Counted from the first letter of the stretch, positions 9,060 to 19,250 are shown. The stretch: 64,000 nucleotides of DNA from Caballeronia sp. SBC1 (GCF_011493005.1 NZ_CP049156.1:1054001-1118000); one strand, 5' to 3'. Notes: generated by a model from the sequence alone, not told the origin. A program made the numbers and translations.

Positions 9060-9192
9060 TGCGTTGGCGCCTCGTTGCGCCTGTTAACCTCGGCGCGGAC
9101 CAAGCAGGCCGTGTTGGCCATTTGGCCAGCTTTCCAAACGCTCCACGATGCTGGGACAATGGAGGTTCCTCAACCGCCGCCCTTGAGTCTCG

Positions 9193-10161
9193 ATGTCAAT
9201 CCTTCCCGCACCCACCTACGCCGACGTCGCTGACGCCGCACAACGTATTGCCGGCGCTGCGCATCGCACGCCCGTGATGACTTCCAGCACCGCCGACGCG
9301 CTCACTGGCGCAAGCCTGTTCTTCAAGTGCGAGAACTTCCAGCGCATGGGCGCTTTCAAGTTTCGGGGTGCGTTCAACGCAATCTCGCATTTCTCCGAGT
9401 CCCAACGCCAGGCCGGCGTTCTGACTTATTCATCGGGTAATCACGCGCAGGCAATCGCGCTGTCAGCGCGCATTGCCGGTATCAAGGCAACAATCATCAT
9501 GCCGGAGGACGCGCCGGCCGCGAAGATGGAAGCCACGCGTGGTTACGGCGGCGAAGTGATCACGTACGACCGGTACACAGAAAATCGCGAGGAGATTGGT
9601 GCGAGGCTCGCGCAAGAGCGCGGCATGACGCTGATTCCGCCTTACGACCATCCGCATGTGATCGCGGGGCAGGGGACGTCGGCGAAAGAGCTCATCGAAG
9701 AAACCGGGCCTCTGGATTATCTGTTCGTGTGCCTGGGTGGCGGCGGCTTGCTTGCCGGGTGCGCGCTGGCGGCGGCCGAACTGAGCCCGTCATGTACTGT
9801 GATCGGCGTGGAGCCGGAGGCGGGCAACGACGCGCAGCAATCGCTCGAACGCGGCGAGATTGTCCATATAGACGTGCCGCGCACGATAGCCGACGGCGCC
9901 GCATCCACGCACGTGGGTGAATACAACTTCCCGATCCTGAAGCGCTACGTGGACCGGGTGGTCACGGTCAGCGACGACCAGCTCGTGCAGACCATGAAGT
10001 TCTTTGCGCAGCGCATGAAAATGGTGGTTGAGCCAACGGGTTGTCTGGCTGCGGCCGCCGTGCTGCAGAAGATCGTGGCCGTGAAGGGTAAGCGAGTGGG
10101 TGTGCTGATCAGCGGCGGCAATGTCGACCTGGCGCGCTTCGCTCAATTCCTCGCTGGATAG
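9193..10161 (+). CDS. Threonine/serine dehydratase-like PLP enzyme
   Basis: A 322-residue fold-type II PLP protein. The Schiff-base lysine is Lys56 in GAFKFRGA, the substrate loop is SSGNHAQ, and the phosphate-binding loop is GGGGLL. It has no C-terminal ACT domain, so it resembles the catabolic (TdcB) or short biosynthetic threonine dehydratases, and also serine racemase and threo-3-hydroxyaspartate dehydratase. The expected reaction is L-threonine or L-serine to 2-oxobutanoate or pyruvate plus ammonia; the exact substrate cannot be told from sequence. The next gene is a convergent LysE-type exporter. Confidence 0.88.
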   Translation: MSILPAPTYADVADAAQRIAGAAHRTPVMTSSTADALTGASLFFKCENFQRMGAFKFRGAFNAISHFSESQRQAGVLTYSSGNHAQAIALSARIAGIKATIIMPEDAPAAKMEATRGYGGEVITYDRYTENREEIGARLAQERGMTLIPPYDHPHVIAGQGTSAKELIEETGPLDYLFVCLGGGGLLAGCALAAAELSPSCTVIGVEPEAGNDAQQSLERGEIVHIDVPRTIADGAASTHVGEYNFPILKRYVDRVVTVSDDQLVQTMKFFAQRMKMVVEPTGCLAAAAVLQKIVAVKGKRVGVLISGGNVDLARFAQFLAG

Positions 10162-10189
10162 CGCGGCGTCATGGCGTCACAACTGAACG

Positions 10190-10867
10190 TCATAAGGTCT
10201 GCACGTCCTTCAGGATCAGATCGTGATAACCGTTGACGATCACGCTGTACGCGAAGTACGCGAACAGTATCGCCGATAAAACGTGGCAAGCGCGCAGCAA
10301 CGCTGTCCCTGCGCGTTTGCGGCCGTGGCTGGCGAGCGAGCAGATGAAGAGCGTCCAGCCAAGGCTGCCGCAAAAGAAGCCGATGAGAAACACCGACGCG
10401 CTTGCCGGGCCTGTCGCGCCGGCTTTCGCGATCAGCGCGCCCCCCACGGCGGCGAACCAGAGAATCGCGCTTGGTGAAGACACCGCGAGCAAGCTGCCGC
10501 GCATGAAGCTGCGCAGGTGCGAGGGCCGCGGCTTGGCGATGAGATCCGGTTCCCCCTCTACCGGCGGCGCGGACGCCGGAATAAGCGCTTCACGTGCCAT
10601 TTTGAAGGTCAGGAAGAGCAGCACTATTGCGCCGCCTATCCATACGACCCAGCGCACGGCATCGAACTGGAGCAGCGCCGCCATGCCCGCCAGTGCAAGC
10701 GCTGCATAGACGAGATCGCCGAAACAGGTGCCAAGCCCTAGCATCATGCCCGGCTTGAAGCCATGGGAAAGCGTCAGTGAGATGATCGCGACGTTTGCGA
10801 TACCAATATCCAGACACAGCGACAACGACAGAAAAAATCCATCAGACAGCAATGGCAACACGTGCAT
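10190..10867 (-). CDS. LysE family translocator
   Basis: A 225-residue inner-membrane amino-acid exporter of the LysE/RhtB type: FFLSLSLCLDIGIANVA at the N-terminus, the GMMLGLGTCFGDL motif, and about six hydrophobic helices separated by a charged central loop (PPVEGEPDLIAKPRPS). These proteins export excess amino acids such as leucine or homoserine. Substrate is unknown. The ATG at 10867 follows AAGGAAAG. Confidence 0.88.
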   Translation of the reverse strand: MHVLPLLSDGFFLSLSLCLDIGIANVAIISLTLSHGFKPGMMLGLGTCFGDLVYAALALAGMAALLQFDAVRWVVWIGGAIVLLFLTFKMAREALIPASAPPVEGEPDLIAKPRPSHLRSFMRGSLLAVSSPSAILWFAAVGGALIAKAGATGPASASVFLIGFFCGSLGWTLFICSLASHGRKRAGTALLRACHVLSAILFAYFAYSVIVNGYHDLILKDVQTL

Positions 10868-10970
10868 CCCGGCTTTCCTTTTTGATCTTTTTGTATTGAG
10901 CGAAGCGGGTTGTCCGGCTTCGCGTGTTCATTGCTCCTGCGTGTGGGGCAACCGGGCGAACGCCCGCGTA

Positions 10971-12005
10971 CTAAACGCGCTCGAGCGGCACGGTCACCAC
11001 CAGCCGTCCCGTCTCGATACCCATCGTGTTGCGCATCGGCGGGTTTCCATAAGTGGCGAGTTTTGCGCGCTGCGTTTCGTTGCCAATGTCGAGTTGCGCC
11101 AGAACATGAGCCACGATTGCGTAAAGCACGGCCGTGTTACCGTCTTCCACCTTGACCGCGATGCCCAGCGACCCGCGCGTACCGGTAGCACGCACACCAA
11201 TCGCATAACTCGCATCGGCGCCCACTTTGCCGACCAGACTGCCGTCGAAGGCTTGCATCAACGCGGTACAGAATCGGCCGTCGCCCGCGACGAGTTCCGG
11301 ATACGTCGTCATCGCGCGATAGATGCGGGCGAGCGCTTTCGAACGAGGCGTGGTTTCGATCTCGACATCAACCTCGGCATTCGCATCCGCCATCTTCATG
11401 AACAGCCGGGCGAGCCTATCCAGCGGGAACGCCGGAGTAGGCAGATTGCAGCCATCAATAGCCCATTGCACGCCGTCGTCCGGCAGATCGCAGAGCTCGG
11501 CAACGGTGTGTTTCACACGAACCTGCAGCGGATGCTCAGGCAGGTGATAGTCAACAACCGCCGCGCCCAGCGCCTGCGCGCCCGCCAACATGCCCGCATG
11601 TTTGCCCGAGCAATTGCTGCATACGCCGCTTGGCGTGAAATCACGCCTGATCCATTCTTTCCAGACCGCGTCCGACAAAGGCGTGTGGCCGCCGCATCGA
11701 AGCTCAGCTTCGGTGACGTGCGCCTTCGCCAGCATGGCGCGCGTGCGTTCGATATGGCGCGGCTCGCTGTTGTGCGATGCGCACATGAGCGCGAGATCTG
11801 CGTCGTCGAAACCGAAACGATCCAGCGCGCCCGTTTCCAGCACCGCGAGCGCTTGCGCCGGTTTCGCCGCGGAACGAGCAAGCGTCATGCGTGACGGATC
11901 GCCGAACGCGTAGATCAACCGGCCTTCGGCATCGACGACCGCCACATGCGCGGCATGCGTGTTTTCAACCAGATTCCCTCGATAAACCGTCGCAGCAACG
12001 TTCAT
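10971..12005 (-). CDS. Asparaginase (Rhizobium-type, asparaginase II family)
   Basis: A 344-residue enzyme of the family typified by the thermolabile rhizobial asparaginase, unrelated to the E. coli AnsA/AnsB fold. Recognisable motifs are [39 protein letters not shown] and [14 protein letters not shown]; the Ser-Lys pairs and the CSGKH cysteine are in place. It hydrolyses L-asparagine to aspartate and ammonia. The start ATG at 12005 overlaps the ubiD stop by four bases (ATGA), so the two are translationally coupled. Confidence 0.9.
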   Translation of the reverse strand: MNVAATVYRGNLVENTHAAHVAVVDAEGRLIYAFGDPSRMTLARSAAKPAQALAVLETGALDRFGFDDADLALMCASHNSEPRHIERTRAMLAKAHVTEAELRCGGHTPLSDAVWKEWIRRDFTPSGVCSNCSGKHAGMLAGAQALGAAVVDYHLPEHPLQVRVKHTVAELCDLPDDGVQWAIDGCNLPTPAFPLDRLARLFMKMADANAEVDVEIETTPRSKALARIYRAMTTYPELVAGDGRFCTALMQAFDGSLVGKVGADASYAIGVRATGTRGSLGIAVKVEDGNTAVLYAIVAHVLAQLDIGNETQRAKLATYGNPPMRNTMGIETGRLVVTVPLERV

Positions 12006-13618
12006 GAGCGCGTTCCCCCAGAAAAGCCGATTTCGTCCCACAACGCGTCGACGCGCCGTTTCACCGCGTCGTCCATCGTGATCGGCCGGCCCCATTCGCG
12101 GTCCGTTTCGCCTGGCCATTTGTTGGTGGCGTCGAGCCCCATCTTCGATCCCAGCCCCGCCTTCGGCGACGCGAAATCGAGATAGTCGATCGGGGTGTTA
12201 TCGACCAGCACCGTATCGCGCGACGGATCAATACGCGTGGTGATCGCCCAGATCACTTCCTTCCAGTCGCGGATGTTCACATCGTCGTCCACGACCACGA
12301 TGAACTTCGTATACATGAACTGCCGCAGGAAGCTCCAGACGCCGAACATCACGCGTTTCGCGTGGCCCGGATAGCTCTTCTTGATCTGCACGATCGCCAT
12401 TCGATAACTGCAGCCTTCGGGCGGCAGATAGAAGTCGGTGATCTCGGTGAACTGCTTTTGCAGCAGCGGCACGAACACTTCGTTGAGTGCGACCCCGAGC
12501 ACGGCCGGTTCATCGGGTGGTTTGCCTGTATACGTAGAGTGATAGAGCGCGTCGCGGCGCATGGTGATCTTCTCGACCGTGAAGACCGGAAACCACTCTT
12601 GTTCGTTGTAATAGCCGGTGTGGTCGCCGTACGGGCCTTCGAGCGCATGCTCGTATTTCGCCGACGATGAGTTTGTTGGCCGCGGCGGCGCGCCAGCGGG
12701 CAGAGCAGGAACAGGACCGTCCTGCGGATAGATGAAACCTTCGAGCACGATTTCCGCGCGTGCCGGTACCTGCAACTTATCGACACCGGGCGTAAGGCAT
12801 TTCGCCAACTCGGTCCTCGCGCCGCGCAACAAGCCGGCAAATTGATACTCGGAAAGCGAGTCCGGTACCGGCGTCACGGCGCCGAGAATAGTGGCCGGAT
12901 CGGCACCGAGCACCACCGCCACCGGATACGGTTTGCCCGGATTGGCGAGCGCGAACTCGCGAAAATCCAGCGCGCCGCCCCGGTGGGCGAGCCAGCGCAT
13001 GATCAATTTATTGCGCCCGATCAGCTGCTGCCGATAGATACCAAGGTTCTGCCGCGTCTTGTTCGGGCCGCGCGTGACCGTGAGTCCCCACGTGATGAGC
13101 GGACCGGCGTCGCCCGGCCAGCACGTCTGAATGGGCAAGCGCGCCAGATCAACATCTTGTCCCTCCCACACGATCTCCTGGCAGGGCGGCGAGCTGACGG
13201 TTTTCGGCGCCATGTCCCAGACGGCTTTCGCCAGCGACAGCAACTTGCCCGCGTCCTTCAGGCCTTTCGGCGGCTCGGGTTCCTTGAGCGCAGACAACAA
13301 CCGGCCAACGTCGCGCAACGACTCGAGCGCGGCTTTATCGCTGAGAAGACTGGGATTGGCCGCCTGCGCTTCTGTTTCAGCTTCCGTCTCGATACCCATG
13401 CCGAGCGCCACGCGCCTTGGTGTGCCGAACAGGTTGGCCAACACGGGCATGGAGTGTCCGGTCGGTGCCTGGAACAGCAAAGCCGGACCACCCGAACGCA
13501 GCACGCGATCCGAGAGTTCAGTCATTTCAAGGACGGGCGAAACCGGCTGGCTGATGCGGCGCAATTCGCCGAGTGTTTCGAGGCGGGCGGTGAAGTCGCG
13601 CAGGTCTTTGTATTTCAT
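12002..13618 (-). CDS. ubiD: UbiD family 4-hydroxy-3-polyprenylbenzoate decarboxylase
   Basis: A 538-residue prenyl-FMN-dependent decarboxylase of ubiquinone synthesis. It needs prenylated FMN from UbiX, which is not in the window. Family motifs include the N-terminal [17 protein letters not shown], the central [34 protein letters not shown] with its conserved glutamate, and the C-terminal [17 protein letters not shown]. Length is slightly above the E. coli protein (497). The gene is first in a two-gene unit with asparaginase. Confidence 0.95.
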   Translation of the reverse strand: MKYKDLRDFTARLETLGELRRISQPVSPVLEMTELSDRVLRSGGPALLFQAPTGHSMPVLANLFGTPRRVALGMGIETEAETEAQAANPSLLSDKAALESLRDVGRLLSALKEPEPPKGLKDAGKLLSLAKAVWDMAPKTVSSPPCQEIVWEGQDVDLARLPIQTCWPGDAGPLITWGLTVTRGPNKTRQNLGIYRQQLIGRNKLIMRWLAHRGGALDFREFALANPGKPYPVAVVLGADPATILGAVTPVPDSLSEYQFAGLLRGARTELAKCLTPGVDKLQVPARAEIVLEGFIYPQDGPVPALPAGAPPRPTNSSSAKYEHALEGPYGDHTGYYNEQEWFPVFTVEKITMRRDALYHSTYTGKPPDEPAVLGVALNEVFVPLLQKQFTEITDFYLPPEGCSYRMAIVQIKKSYPGHAKRVMFGVWSFLRQFMYTKFIVVVDDDVNIRDWKEVIWAITTRIDPSRDTVLVDNTPIDYLDFASPKAGLGSKMGLDATNKWPGETDREWGRPITMDDAVKRRVDALWDEIGFSGGTRS

Positions 13619-13905
13619 CGGCTAAGGAAAAGGGGCCTGCGGGAAGCGCGGTCTGCGTAGGGGCACGAGGGCCACGGATAGCAGGCGCGACGGTTGAAAT
13701 TGCGGCTCAAGCGGCGGTCCAAGTTCTGGCGAGGAACTTTCACGCGCGGGCGATTGTCGATTTTACCTGTGTTGATGTCGGTACGTCAGAGCACACAACG
13801 GCACAATTCAGCCGTTTCCGCTGGAAAGTGGCTTGGCAGGCCGCTCTCACCGCCCTGAACAGTGTTCATCATTACTGAAAGTAATAGCTTTTACATTTAC
13901 CAGCA
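13619..13905. other. Intergenic region between the divergent ubiD and transglycosylase units
   Basis: Contains no convincing ORF. The AT-richer end (13861-13900) probably holds promoter elements for both directions. Confidence 0.45.
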
Positions 13906-13933
13906 TTGACGGATCATTTGAGCCTGCTAGAAT
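13906..13933 (+). promoter_or_regulatory. Sigma-70-type promoter for the leader and transglycosylase
   Basis: TTGACG (13906-13911), a 16-base spacer and TAGAAT (13928-13933) on the + strand. This matches consensus at five of six and four of six positions. It lies about 350 bases before the transglycosylase start. A second perfect TTGACA occurs at 13943-13948 but lacks a good -10. Confidence 0.55.
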
Positions 13934-13939
13934 CCTTTG

Positions 13940-14075
13940 GCATTGACAACACCAATTGAAACTTTTTACCACTGCCTCAGGTCTTTTGAAACGACGCGAC
14001 GCGTCACCTGCACCGGATTAGTACGGTGAATCAAGGTTTTGGTTTTCTTGCCGGCGCTCTTCTTCGCCGGTTTTT
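13940..14075 (+). ncRNA. Candidate leader RNA or small RNA ending in an intrinsic terminator
   Basis: A transcript starting near 13940 from the promoter just upstream would reach a Rho-independent terminator at 14051-14075, making an RNA of about 135 nt. It would contain an internal hairpin CACCG-GATTAGTA-CGGTG. Downstream, without another obvious promoter, lies the lytic transglycosylase gene at 14287. The element is therefore either an independent sRNA or an attenuated leader. No known Rfam-type motif was recognised. Confidence 0.4.
14051..14075 (+). terminator. Intrinsic terminator inside the transglycosylase leader
   Basis: Stem CCGGCG / CGCCGG with loop CTCTTCTT followed directly by five T. 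It lies more than 200 bases upstream of the next start codon, so it would stop transcription before the gene. Confidence 0.6.
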
Positions 14076-14286
14076 CGCGTGGTGACCTGTGTGCGCGCCC
14101 TGGCATGTCGTTCGTGCTGCGCGTACCCGGAAACGAAATGTTCCGGTCAGGTTTCCCCAACGGTTTGTGCCGTTTTCCCGATACCGCTCGTGGCTAACCC
14201 AGAGCTGGCGGTGTCGATTTCTGCGTGGTGGACCAGTTTTCCGGTTTTTCATCTGCAGAAATCATGCAATTTGGGAGATCCATCCA
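14076..14286 (+). other. Remainder of the long leader before the transglycosylase
   Basis: About 210 bases with no supported ORF on the + strand. It ends with the ribosome site GGGAGA, about ten bases before the ATG at 14287. Confidence 0.4.
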
Positions 14287-15453
14287 ATGAATGCTTGGTT
14301 GTCGTGGCGTCCCGACGCTCGCCTGGCGCTTCATCTACGCGCTATGCTGCGTCGCGCCAAACACATGAGTCTGACGGTTTTTAGCCTGGTTGGTTGTGTC
14401 GCGGTGGTGACTGCGCTGGCGCTCTGGCTGCTTCCAGCCTGGCGCGGCTCCTTCGCCGCCAAACTTATGCCCCTCGTTTCGGCCGCGGTACAAGCCGGTC
14501 CGGCCCGGTTGCTCTCCGGACAACCTTTCCCTCCGTTCGCACTCGGTCATCAGCGCGAAGAGGCGCTGCGAAACGGCGAGGGCGAGTCGACATCACTCGG
14601 CGCCGCAGCCAGCGACGACGACAGCACTCGTAAGCTTACGGGCGGCCTGAGTCTCGCCGTGTCGCCGAACGGGCTCGATCCGCGCACATTGCCGACTGTT
14701 TCGACGCTAGCCAGCGCGATTTCCTCGCAACGTGTTGTCGCCGATGCCCGCGACGACCGTGTGCTTGTGTCGGATCGTGAGCAAAACCTGGTGGCTAACT
14801 TCATTGCACGGCGTTATCACGTAGCGCAGGAGCCGGTCGGTGAGCTCGTGAAAGCAGCCTTCGATACCGGCCGCGAGGTTGGTCTCGATCCGCTGTTGCT
14901 CCTGTCCGTCATGGCGATCGAATCGGGTTTCAATCCGTATGCTGAAAGCGGCGTGGGCGCGCAAGGGTTGATGCAGGTGATGGCGAAGGTTCATTCCGAC
15001 AAATTCCAGTACTTTGGCGGCTCGCACGCGGCGCTCGAACCGCTCGCGAACATCAAGGTAGGCGCGCTGGTGCTGAAGGATTGCATCGCGCGCGGTGGTT
15101 CGGTGGCGGGTGGATTGCGCTTCTATGTTGGTTCGACGGCACCGGACGACGGCGGTTACGGCGCGAAGGTGCTGGCCGAACGTGCACGCTTGCGCGATGT
15201 GGCGCGTGGCCGCAATGTGCCGATCATTACGCCGCAAGCGCCGGTGCAGCCTGCGCCGAAGCAAGTGGTGGCGTCGGCTTCGCCCACCAGCTCGGGAACA
15301 GGCGAAAAGCGCGTGCACGTGACGCTCGACGGTGCTCCAGCGATCACGGCGCCCTCCGCCAAGTTGGCCGCTCCGCAAGCCAGCGACCACGAGAATACCG
15401 ACGACGCAGACGCGCAAACGAAGCACGTAGCTTCGGCAGAGTTCGGCGCCTAA
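14287..15453 (+). CDS. Membrane-anchored lytic transglycosylase (SLT domain)
   Basis: A 388-residue protein with a basic N-terminus, one membrane anchor (about residues 28-49) and a periplasmic SLT domain. The catalytic glutamate is Glu212 in MAIESGFNPYAES, followed by GVGAQGLMQVM and a conserved GLRFYVGS-type region. The C-terminal 100 residues are low-complexity (Ala, Pro, Thr). It cleaves peptidoglycan to 1,6-anhydro-muropeptides. The ATG at 14287 is chosen for its ribosome site; the frame is open much further upstream through the leader. It is convergent with the aminotransferase. Confidence 0.9.
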   Translation: MNAWLSWRPDARLALHLRAMLRRAKHMSLTVFSLVGCVAVVTALALWLLPAWRGSFAAKLMPLVSAAVQAGPARLLSGQPFPPFALGHQREEALRNGEGESTSLGAAASDDDSTRKLTGGLSLAVSPNGLDPRTLPTVSTLASAISSQRVVADARDDRVLVSDREQNLVANFIARRYHVAQEPVGELVKAAFDTGREVGLDPLLLLSVMAIESGFNPYAESGVGAQGLMQVMAKVHSDKFQYFGGSHAALEPLANIKVGALVLKDCIARGGSVAGGLRFYVGSTAPDDGGYGAKVLAERARLRDVARGRNVPIITPQAPVQPAPKQVVASASPTSSGTGEKRVHVTLDGAPAITAPSAKLAAPQASDHENTDDADAQTKHVASAEFGA

Positions 15454-15504
15454 GGCGCTGGGTTAGTAGCAGAAGCAGGCTGTTAATCGCAGTCCAGGCA
15501 GCAC

Positions 15505-15542
15505 AAAAAAGCCGTTCCAACTCGCGTTGGAACGGCTTTTTT
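15505..15542. terminator. Bidirectional terminator, second copy of the GCCGTTCCAA family
   Basis: Stem AAAAAAGCCGTTCCAA / TTGGAACGGCTTTTTT (16 bp, perfect) with loop CTCGCG, between convergent genes. It shares its inner core and most of its loop with 4491-4528. Confidence 0.9.
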
Positions 15543-15584
15543 GCTTCTGCTTTCCTGACTCCGGGCCCGACTCGAATTTGTGGT

Positions 15585-16802
15585 TTAAACCCGAAACAGC
15601 GTTCCCAGCCGTTGCACGGCCTCTTCAAGCTGTGAGTATGCGGTCGCATAAGACAGCCGGATATAGTCCTGCGGCGCATGGAAGCCGAAATCGGTGCCGG
15701 GTACCAGCACCACACCTGCGTCATGCAGCATGGAACGCGTCAGCGCGTTGCTATCGCCGGCAGCGGGATGTGCGACGTGCCGGGTATTGGCATAAACGTA
15801 AAACGCGCCGTCCGGCACAACAGGCACTTCGAAACCAAGCGAACGCAACGCCGGCACGATGAAATCCCGCCTGCGCCCAAATTCCAGGCGTCGCGACTCG
15901 TAAATCGCTAGCGTGGCCGGCTCGAAACACGCCAGCGCCGCATGTTGCGCGAGCGCCGACGCGCAGATAAACAGGTTCTGCGAGAGCTTTTCCATGGTGG
16001 CGACCATTGCTGGCGGCACCACGAGCCAGCCCAGCCGCCAGCCTGTCATGTTGAAGTATTTCGAAAAGCTGTTCACCGTGACCACGTCGTCGCCTAGCGA
16101 GAGCGCTGACACGGGCTTCGCGTCGTAGCTCAGGCCCTGATAAATCTCGTCGACGATCGTAAAACCGCCGTGCGCACGCACTACGTCGACAATTTTCGCC
16201 AATTCGTCGGGTTCAATGGACGTGCCGGTCGGGTTGGACGGCGAGGCGAGCAGGACGCCTCGCGTGGCGGGCGTCCAATGCGCTTCGACCTGAGCGGCCG
16301 TCAATTGGAACCGCTCGGCCGGACCGCTTGGGATCAGGACCGGACGGCCTTCGGTGGCGGCCACGAAATGGCGATTGCACGGGTAGCACGGATCGGGCAT
16401 CAGCACTTCGTTGTCACGATCGACCAGCGCGGTGCACGCCAGCAGCAATGCGGCAGACGCGCCAGCGGTCACCACGATGCGCGCCGGATCGATATGGAGC
16501 CCGAACGTGTCGCGATAGTGACCGGAAATGGCCTCGCGCAACGAAGCCAGTCCGAGCGCATTCGTATATTGCGTGACGCCGCGACGCAAGGCGTCGGTGG
16601 CCGCCGCTATCACCGGTTCCGGCGCCGTGAAATCCGGTTCGCCAATACCCATGTGAATGATGTTGCGGCCCGCGCGTTCCAGCGCCTGTGCTTCTTTCGC
16701 CAGTTCCATTACATAGAACGGCTCGATGGCGTCAACGCGCGCGGCGTACCGGATAGCGTCGCGCGGAATAGCTGCGTTCAACGGCTCTTTTGCGAAGTTC
16801 AT
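15585..16802 (-). CDS. Pyridoxal phosphate-dependent aminotransferase (class I/II)
   Basis: A 405-residue fold-type I aminotransferase. The PLP lysine is Lys248 in SFSKYFNMTGWRLGW; other motifs are GIGEPDFTAPEPV, SPSNPTGT and the C-terminal RLSYATAYSQLEEA. It belongs to the AspC/AlaA-like group, and the amino-acid substrate is not determinable. The ATG at 16802 is used; a TTG at 16826 overlapping the nusB stop would add eight residues. It is last in a leftward ribB-ribH-nusB unit. Confidence 0.9.
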   Translation of the reverse strand: MNFAKEPLNAAIPRDAIRYAARVDAIEPFYVMELAKEAQALERAGRNIIHMGIGEPDFTAPEPVIAAATDALRRGVTQYTNALGLASLREAISGHYRDTFGLHIDPARIVVTAGASAALLLACTALVDRDNEVLMPDPCYPCNRHFVAATEGRPVLIPSGPAERFQLTAAQVEAHWTPATRGVLLASPSNPTGTSIEPDELAKIVDVVRAHGGFTIVDEIYQGLSYDAKPVSALSLGDDVVTVNSFSKYFNMTGWRLGWLVVPPAMVATMEKLSQNLFICASALAQHAALACFEPATLAIYESRRLEFGRRRDFIVPALRSLGFEVPVVPDGAFYVYANTRHVAHPAAGDSNALTRSMLHDAGVVLVPGTDFGFHAPQDYIRLSYATAYSQLEEAVQRLGTLFRV

Positions 16803-16822
16803 TAATTGGAACGGCCGCTCGT

Positions 16823-17260
16823 TCAACTGCGCTGCCCGCGGCCTTGCGCTTCCGTCGGGCGCAATTGAACCGCGAGCTTGTCCAGGACGCCATTCACGTA
16901 TTTATAACCATCGGAGCCGCCGAACGTCTTCGTCAGTTCGACTGCTTCGTTGATCACCACGCGATACGGAATGTCCAGGTGATGCTTGAACTCAAACGCA
17001 GCAACCATCAGCACGGCACGTTCGACCGGCGAAAGCTGCTCGAGCGGACGGTCGAGGCACGGCTGCAATTCAGCGGAAATAGTGTCCGCTTCCTTGATGA
17101 CCCCGTGCAGAATGGCGTCCAGATGTTCCTGATCGGCCTTGTCGAAGCCTTGCGCGCCGCGCAACTGCGCGTCGATCTCGCCGCCGGGCGCGCCCGACAG
17201 CAACCATTGGTAAAGCCCTTGTGTCGCGAGTTCGCGCGAACGGCGTCGAGCGCTTTTCAT
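16823..17260 (-). CDS. nusB: Transcription antitermination factor NusB
   Basis: A 145-residue all-helical RNA-binding protein that pairs with NusE (S10) on boxA RNA during rRNA transcription. Motifs are [15 protein letters not shown] near the N-terminus, [14 protein letters not shown] and [17 protein letters not shown]. The start overlaps the ribH stop by four bases, the standard ribH-nusB coupling in proteobacteria. The ATG is at 17260. Confidence 0.96.
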   Translation of the reverse strand: MKSARRRSRELATQGLYQWLLSGAPGGEIDAQLRGAQGFDKADQEHLDAILHGVIKEADTISAELQPCLDRPLEQLSPVERAVLMVAAFEFKHHLDIPYRVVINEAVELTKTFGGSDGYKYVNGVLDKLAVQLRPTEAQGRGQRS

Positions 17261-17760
17261 GCGCGGTCCTCGTCGTCTTCGTCTTCATCGTCACCGCCGA
17301 GTTGTTCCAGCGCGACCGACAGATTCGCCATTTCTACCGCCACGCGTGCTGCGTCGCGGCCTTTTTCCGTCATACGGGCAACGGCTTGCTCGTCGTTTTC
17401 GGTTGTCAGGACCGCATTGGCAACCGGCGTGCCGAAGTCGAGCGCGATACGGGAAATGCCGGCGCCGCTTTCATTCGACACCAGCTCGAAGTGGTAGGTT
17501 TCGCCGCGAATCACCGCGCCGAGTGCGATCAAGGCATCGAACTGACCCGATTCAGCCAGCTTTTGCAGGGCCAGCGGAATTTCGAGTGCGCCCGGCACGG
17601 TGACGAGGAGCACGTCTTCACCGATCACGCCGAGTCGTTCGAGTTCTTCCGTGCAGGCGTCCACGAGGCCGTTGCAGACCGGTTCGTTGAAGCGCGATTG
17701 CACGATGCCGATACGCAGTCCGTCGCCGTCGAGGTTCGGTTGATATTGTCCGATTTCCAT
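17257..17760 (-). CDS. ribH: 6,7-dimethyl-8-ribityllumazine synthase
   Basis: Penultimate step of riboflavin synthesis: condenses 5-amino-6-ribitylaminouracil with 3,4-dihydroxy-2-butanone 4-phosphate. The 167-residue length and motifs [38 protein letters not shown] and [13 protein letters not shown] are characteristic. The C-terminus is a very acidic tail ([13 protein letters not shown]). It is placed between the ribB-like gene and nusB, as expected. Confidence 0.96.
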   Translation of the reverse strand: MEIGQYQPNLDGDGLRIGIVQSRFNEPVCNGLVDACTEELERLGVIGEDVLLVTVPGALEIPLALQKLAESGQFDALIALGAVIRGETYHFELVSNESGAGISRIALDFGTPVANAVLTTENDEQAVARMTEKGRDAARVAVEMANLSVALEQLGGDDEDEDDEDRA

Positions 17761-17805
17761 TATTTATCCGTTTTCAGTGTGATGCGGTGTGGTGGTGGGC
17801 GCTGG

Positions 17806-18978
17806 TCAGACCGAGCGTAAATGGGCGATGGAAGCAGGGTCGGCCGAATCTGCCGGGGGCGTGGCGGGACAGCCCGGCATGGGAATGAACCCGGTCACTT
17901 CGAGACCATAACCCGACATGCTGCCGAGCTTGCGAGGATTCGACAGCACCTGCATCTTGCCCACGCCCAGTTCGCGCAAGATCTGCGCGCCGATGCCGTA
18001 GGTCTTGAAATCGATCGGGCGGCGTTTGAGCTCGGCCGCTTTGTCCTCGCGCTCGAACGCCTGGAATACATCGACGAGATGTTCTTTCGTGTCGCCGCAA
18101 TTGAGCAGCACGATAGCGCCCAGGTCGCGCGCGGCGATTTCCTTCATCGCGGCGTCGAGGGTCCAGGAGTGCGTGGACAAGTCCACTTCAAGCAGATCAA
18201 GCACCGATAGCGGCTCATGCACGCGCACCGGCGTCTCGCGTTCCGGCGACGGCTGGCCGCGCACCAGCGCAATATGCGGCGAACCGCTGGGTTGATCGCG
18301 ATACAGCACCGCGCGAAAGGCCCCATGCGCCGTCTGCATGGTGCGTTCGGCGACGCGTTCGACAATTGATTCCGTGCGCGAGCGGTAGTGAATCAGGTCG
18401 GCGATCGTGCCAATCCGGATGCCGTGCAGCTCGGCGAATTCGATCAGATCGGGCAACCGGGCCATTTCGCCGTCATCGCGGATCACTTCGCAGATCACCG
18501 ATGCCGGCGTCAGGCCCGCCATTGCCGTCAGGTCGCAGCCCGCTTCCGTATGTCCTGCGCGGACCAGCACGCCGCCCGGTTGCGCCATGATCGGAAACAC
18601 GTGTCCCGGCTGGACGATGTGCTCGGCTTTCGCGTCGTGCGCGACCGCTGCCTGAATGGTCCGCGACCGATCCGCGGCGGAGATGCCGGTGGTCACACCT
18701 TCGGCCGCCTCAATGCTCACCGTGAACGCCGTCCCGTATTGGGTGCCGTTTCGCTGCGTCATGAGGGGCAGGTTCAACTGGCGGCAGCGGTCCTGCGTGA
18801 GTGTCAGGCAGATCAGTCCACGGCCGTAGCGCGCCATGAAATTGATCGCTTCCGGCGTCACGAAATCGGCGGCGATGACGAGATCGCCTTCGTTTTCGCG
18901 GTCTTCTTCGTCAACGAGGATCACCATCCGGCCAGCCTTCAGCTCGGCGATGATCTCTGGGGTGGAGGCGAGCGTCAT
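17806..18978 (-). CDS. ribB: 3,4-dihydroxy-2-butanone 4-phosphate synthase with degenerate GTP cyclohydrolase II-like domain (RibBX type)
   Basis: A 390-residue protein. The N-terminal RibB domain is intact: acidic loop [11 protein letters not shown] at 23-33, [13 protein letters not shown] and [11 protein letters not shown]. The C-terminal half (from about 206) aligns with RibA, but the stretch after RVHE reads [15 protein letters not shown]. There the zinc cysteines of true GTP cyclohydrolase II (pattern CLTGDALFSLRCDC) are absent. It therefore probably makes only dihydroxybutanone phosphate; such hybrids are known in proteobacteria as RibBX. The ATG at 18978 is chosen over a frame open to 19203. 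Confidence 0.93.
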   Translation of the reverse strand: MTLASTPEIIAELKAGRMVILVDEEDRENEGDLVIAADFVTPEAINFMARYGRGLICLTLTQDRCRQLNLPLMTQRNGTQYGTAFTVSIEAAEGVTTGISAADRSRTIQAAVAHDAKAEHIVQPGHVFPIMAQPGGVLVRAGHTEAGCDLTAMAGLTPASVICEVIRDDGEMARLPDLIEFAELHGIRIGTIADLIHYRSRTESIVERVAERTMQTAHGAFRAVLYRDQPSGSPHIALVRGQPSPERETPVRVHEPLSVLDLLEVDLSTHSWTLDAAMKEIAARDLGAIVLLNCGDTKEHLVDVFQAFEREDKAAELKRRPIDFKTYGIGAQILRELGVGKMQVLSNPRKLGSMSGYGLEVTGFIPMPGCPATPPADSADPASIAHLRSV

Positions 18979-19004
18979 TGCGGTGGTCGTCCGGTGCGAG
19001 AAAG

Positions 19005-19019
19005 GGCGTATTTTACGCC
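19005..19019 (-). promoter_or_regulatory. Palindromic -10-like element before the ribB-like gene
   Basis: GGCGTA-AAA-TACGCC on the minus strand contains TAAAAT (19010-19015), about 32 bases before the start codon. The -35 match is poor. It may provide a local promoter for the downstream rib half-cluster. Confidence 0.3.
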
Positions 19020-19250
19020 ACCGCCGATGGCAACGCGGGGGTTTTGCCGGTTTTGGGCTGGCGTTGGCCATCTGGCTGGGTAATAGCAGCACCCAAAGGC
19101 GCTGGGCCGCGCCCAGGTCGGGAGGAAAACGAATCCGCGGGAAATACGTTCCCTCCGTAGTTATTGAGTCCTCCGGCTTCGTGGCGAACGCTTGTCCCGT
19201 CACAGTATCGTCGGGGCATCAGTGGCTTCTGTTTCCAGATCTCGCGCCTA

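Noticed and set aside
13966..14160. 64-codon minus-strand frame in the transglycosylase leader
   Set aside because: Lysine-rich reading of the T-rich leader without a ribosome site; the + strand structure (promoter and terminator) explains the sequence better.
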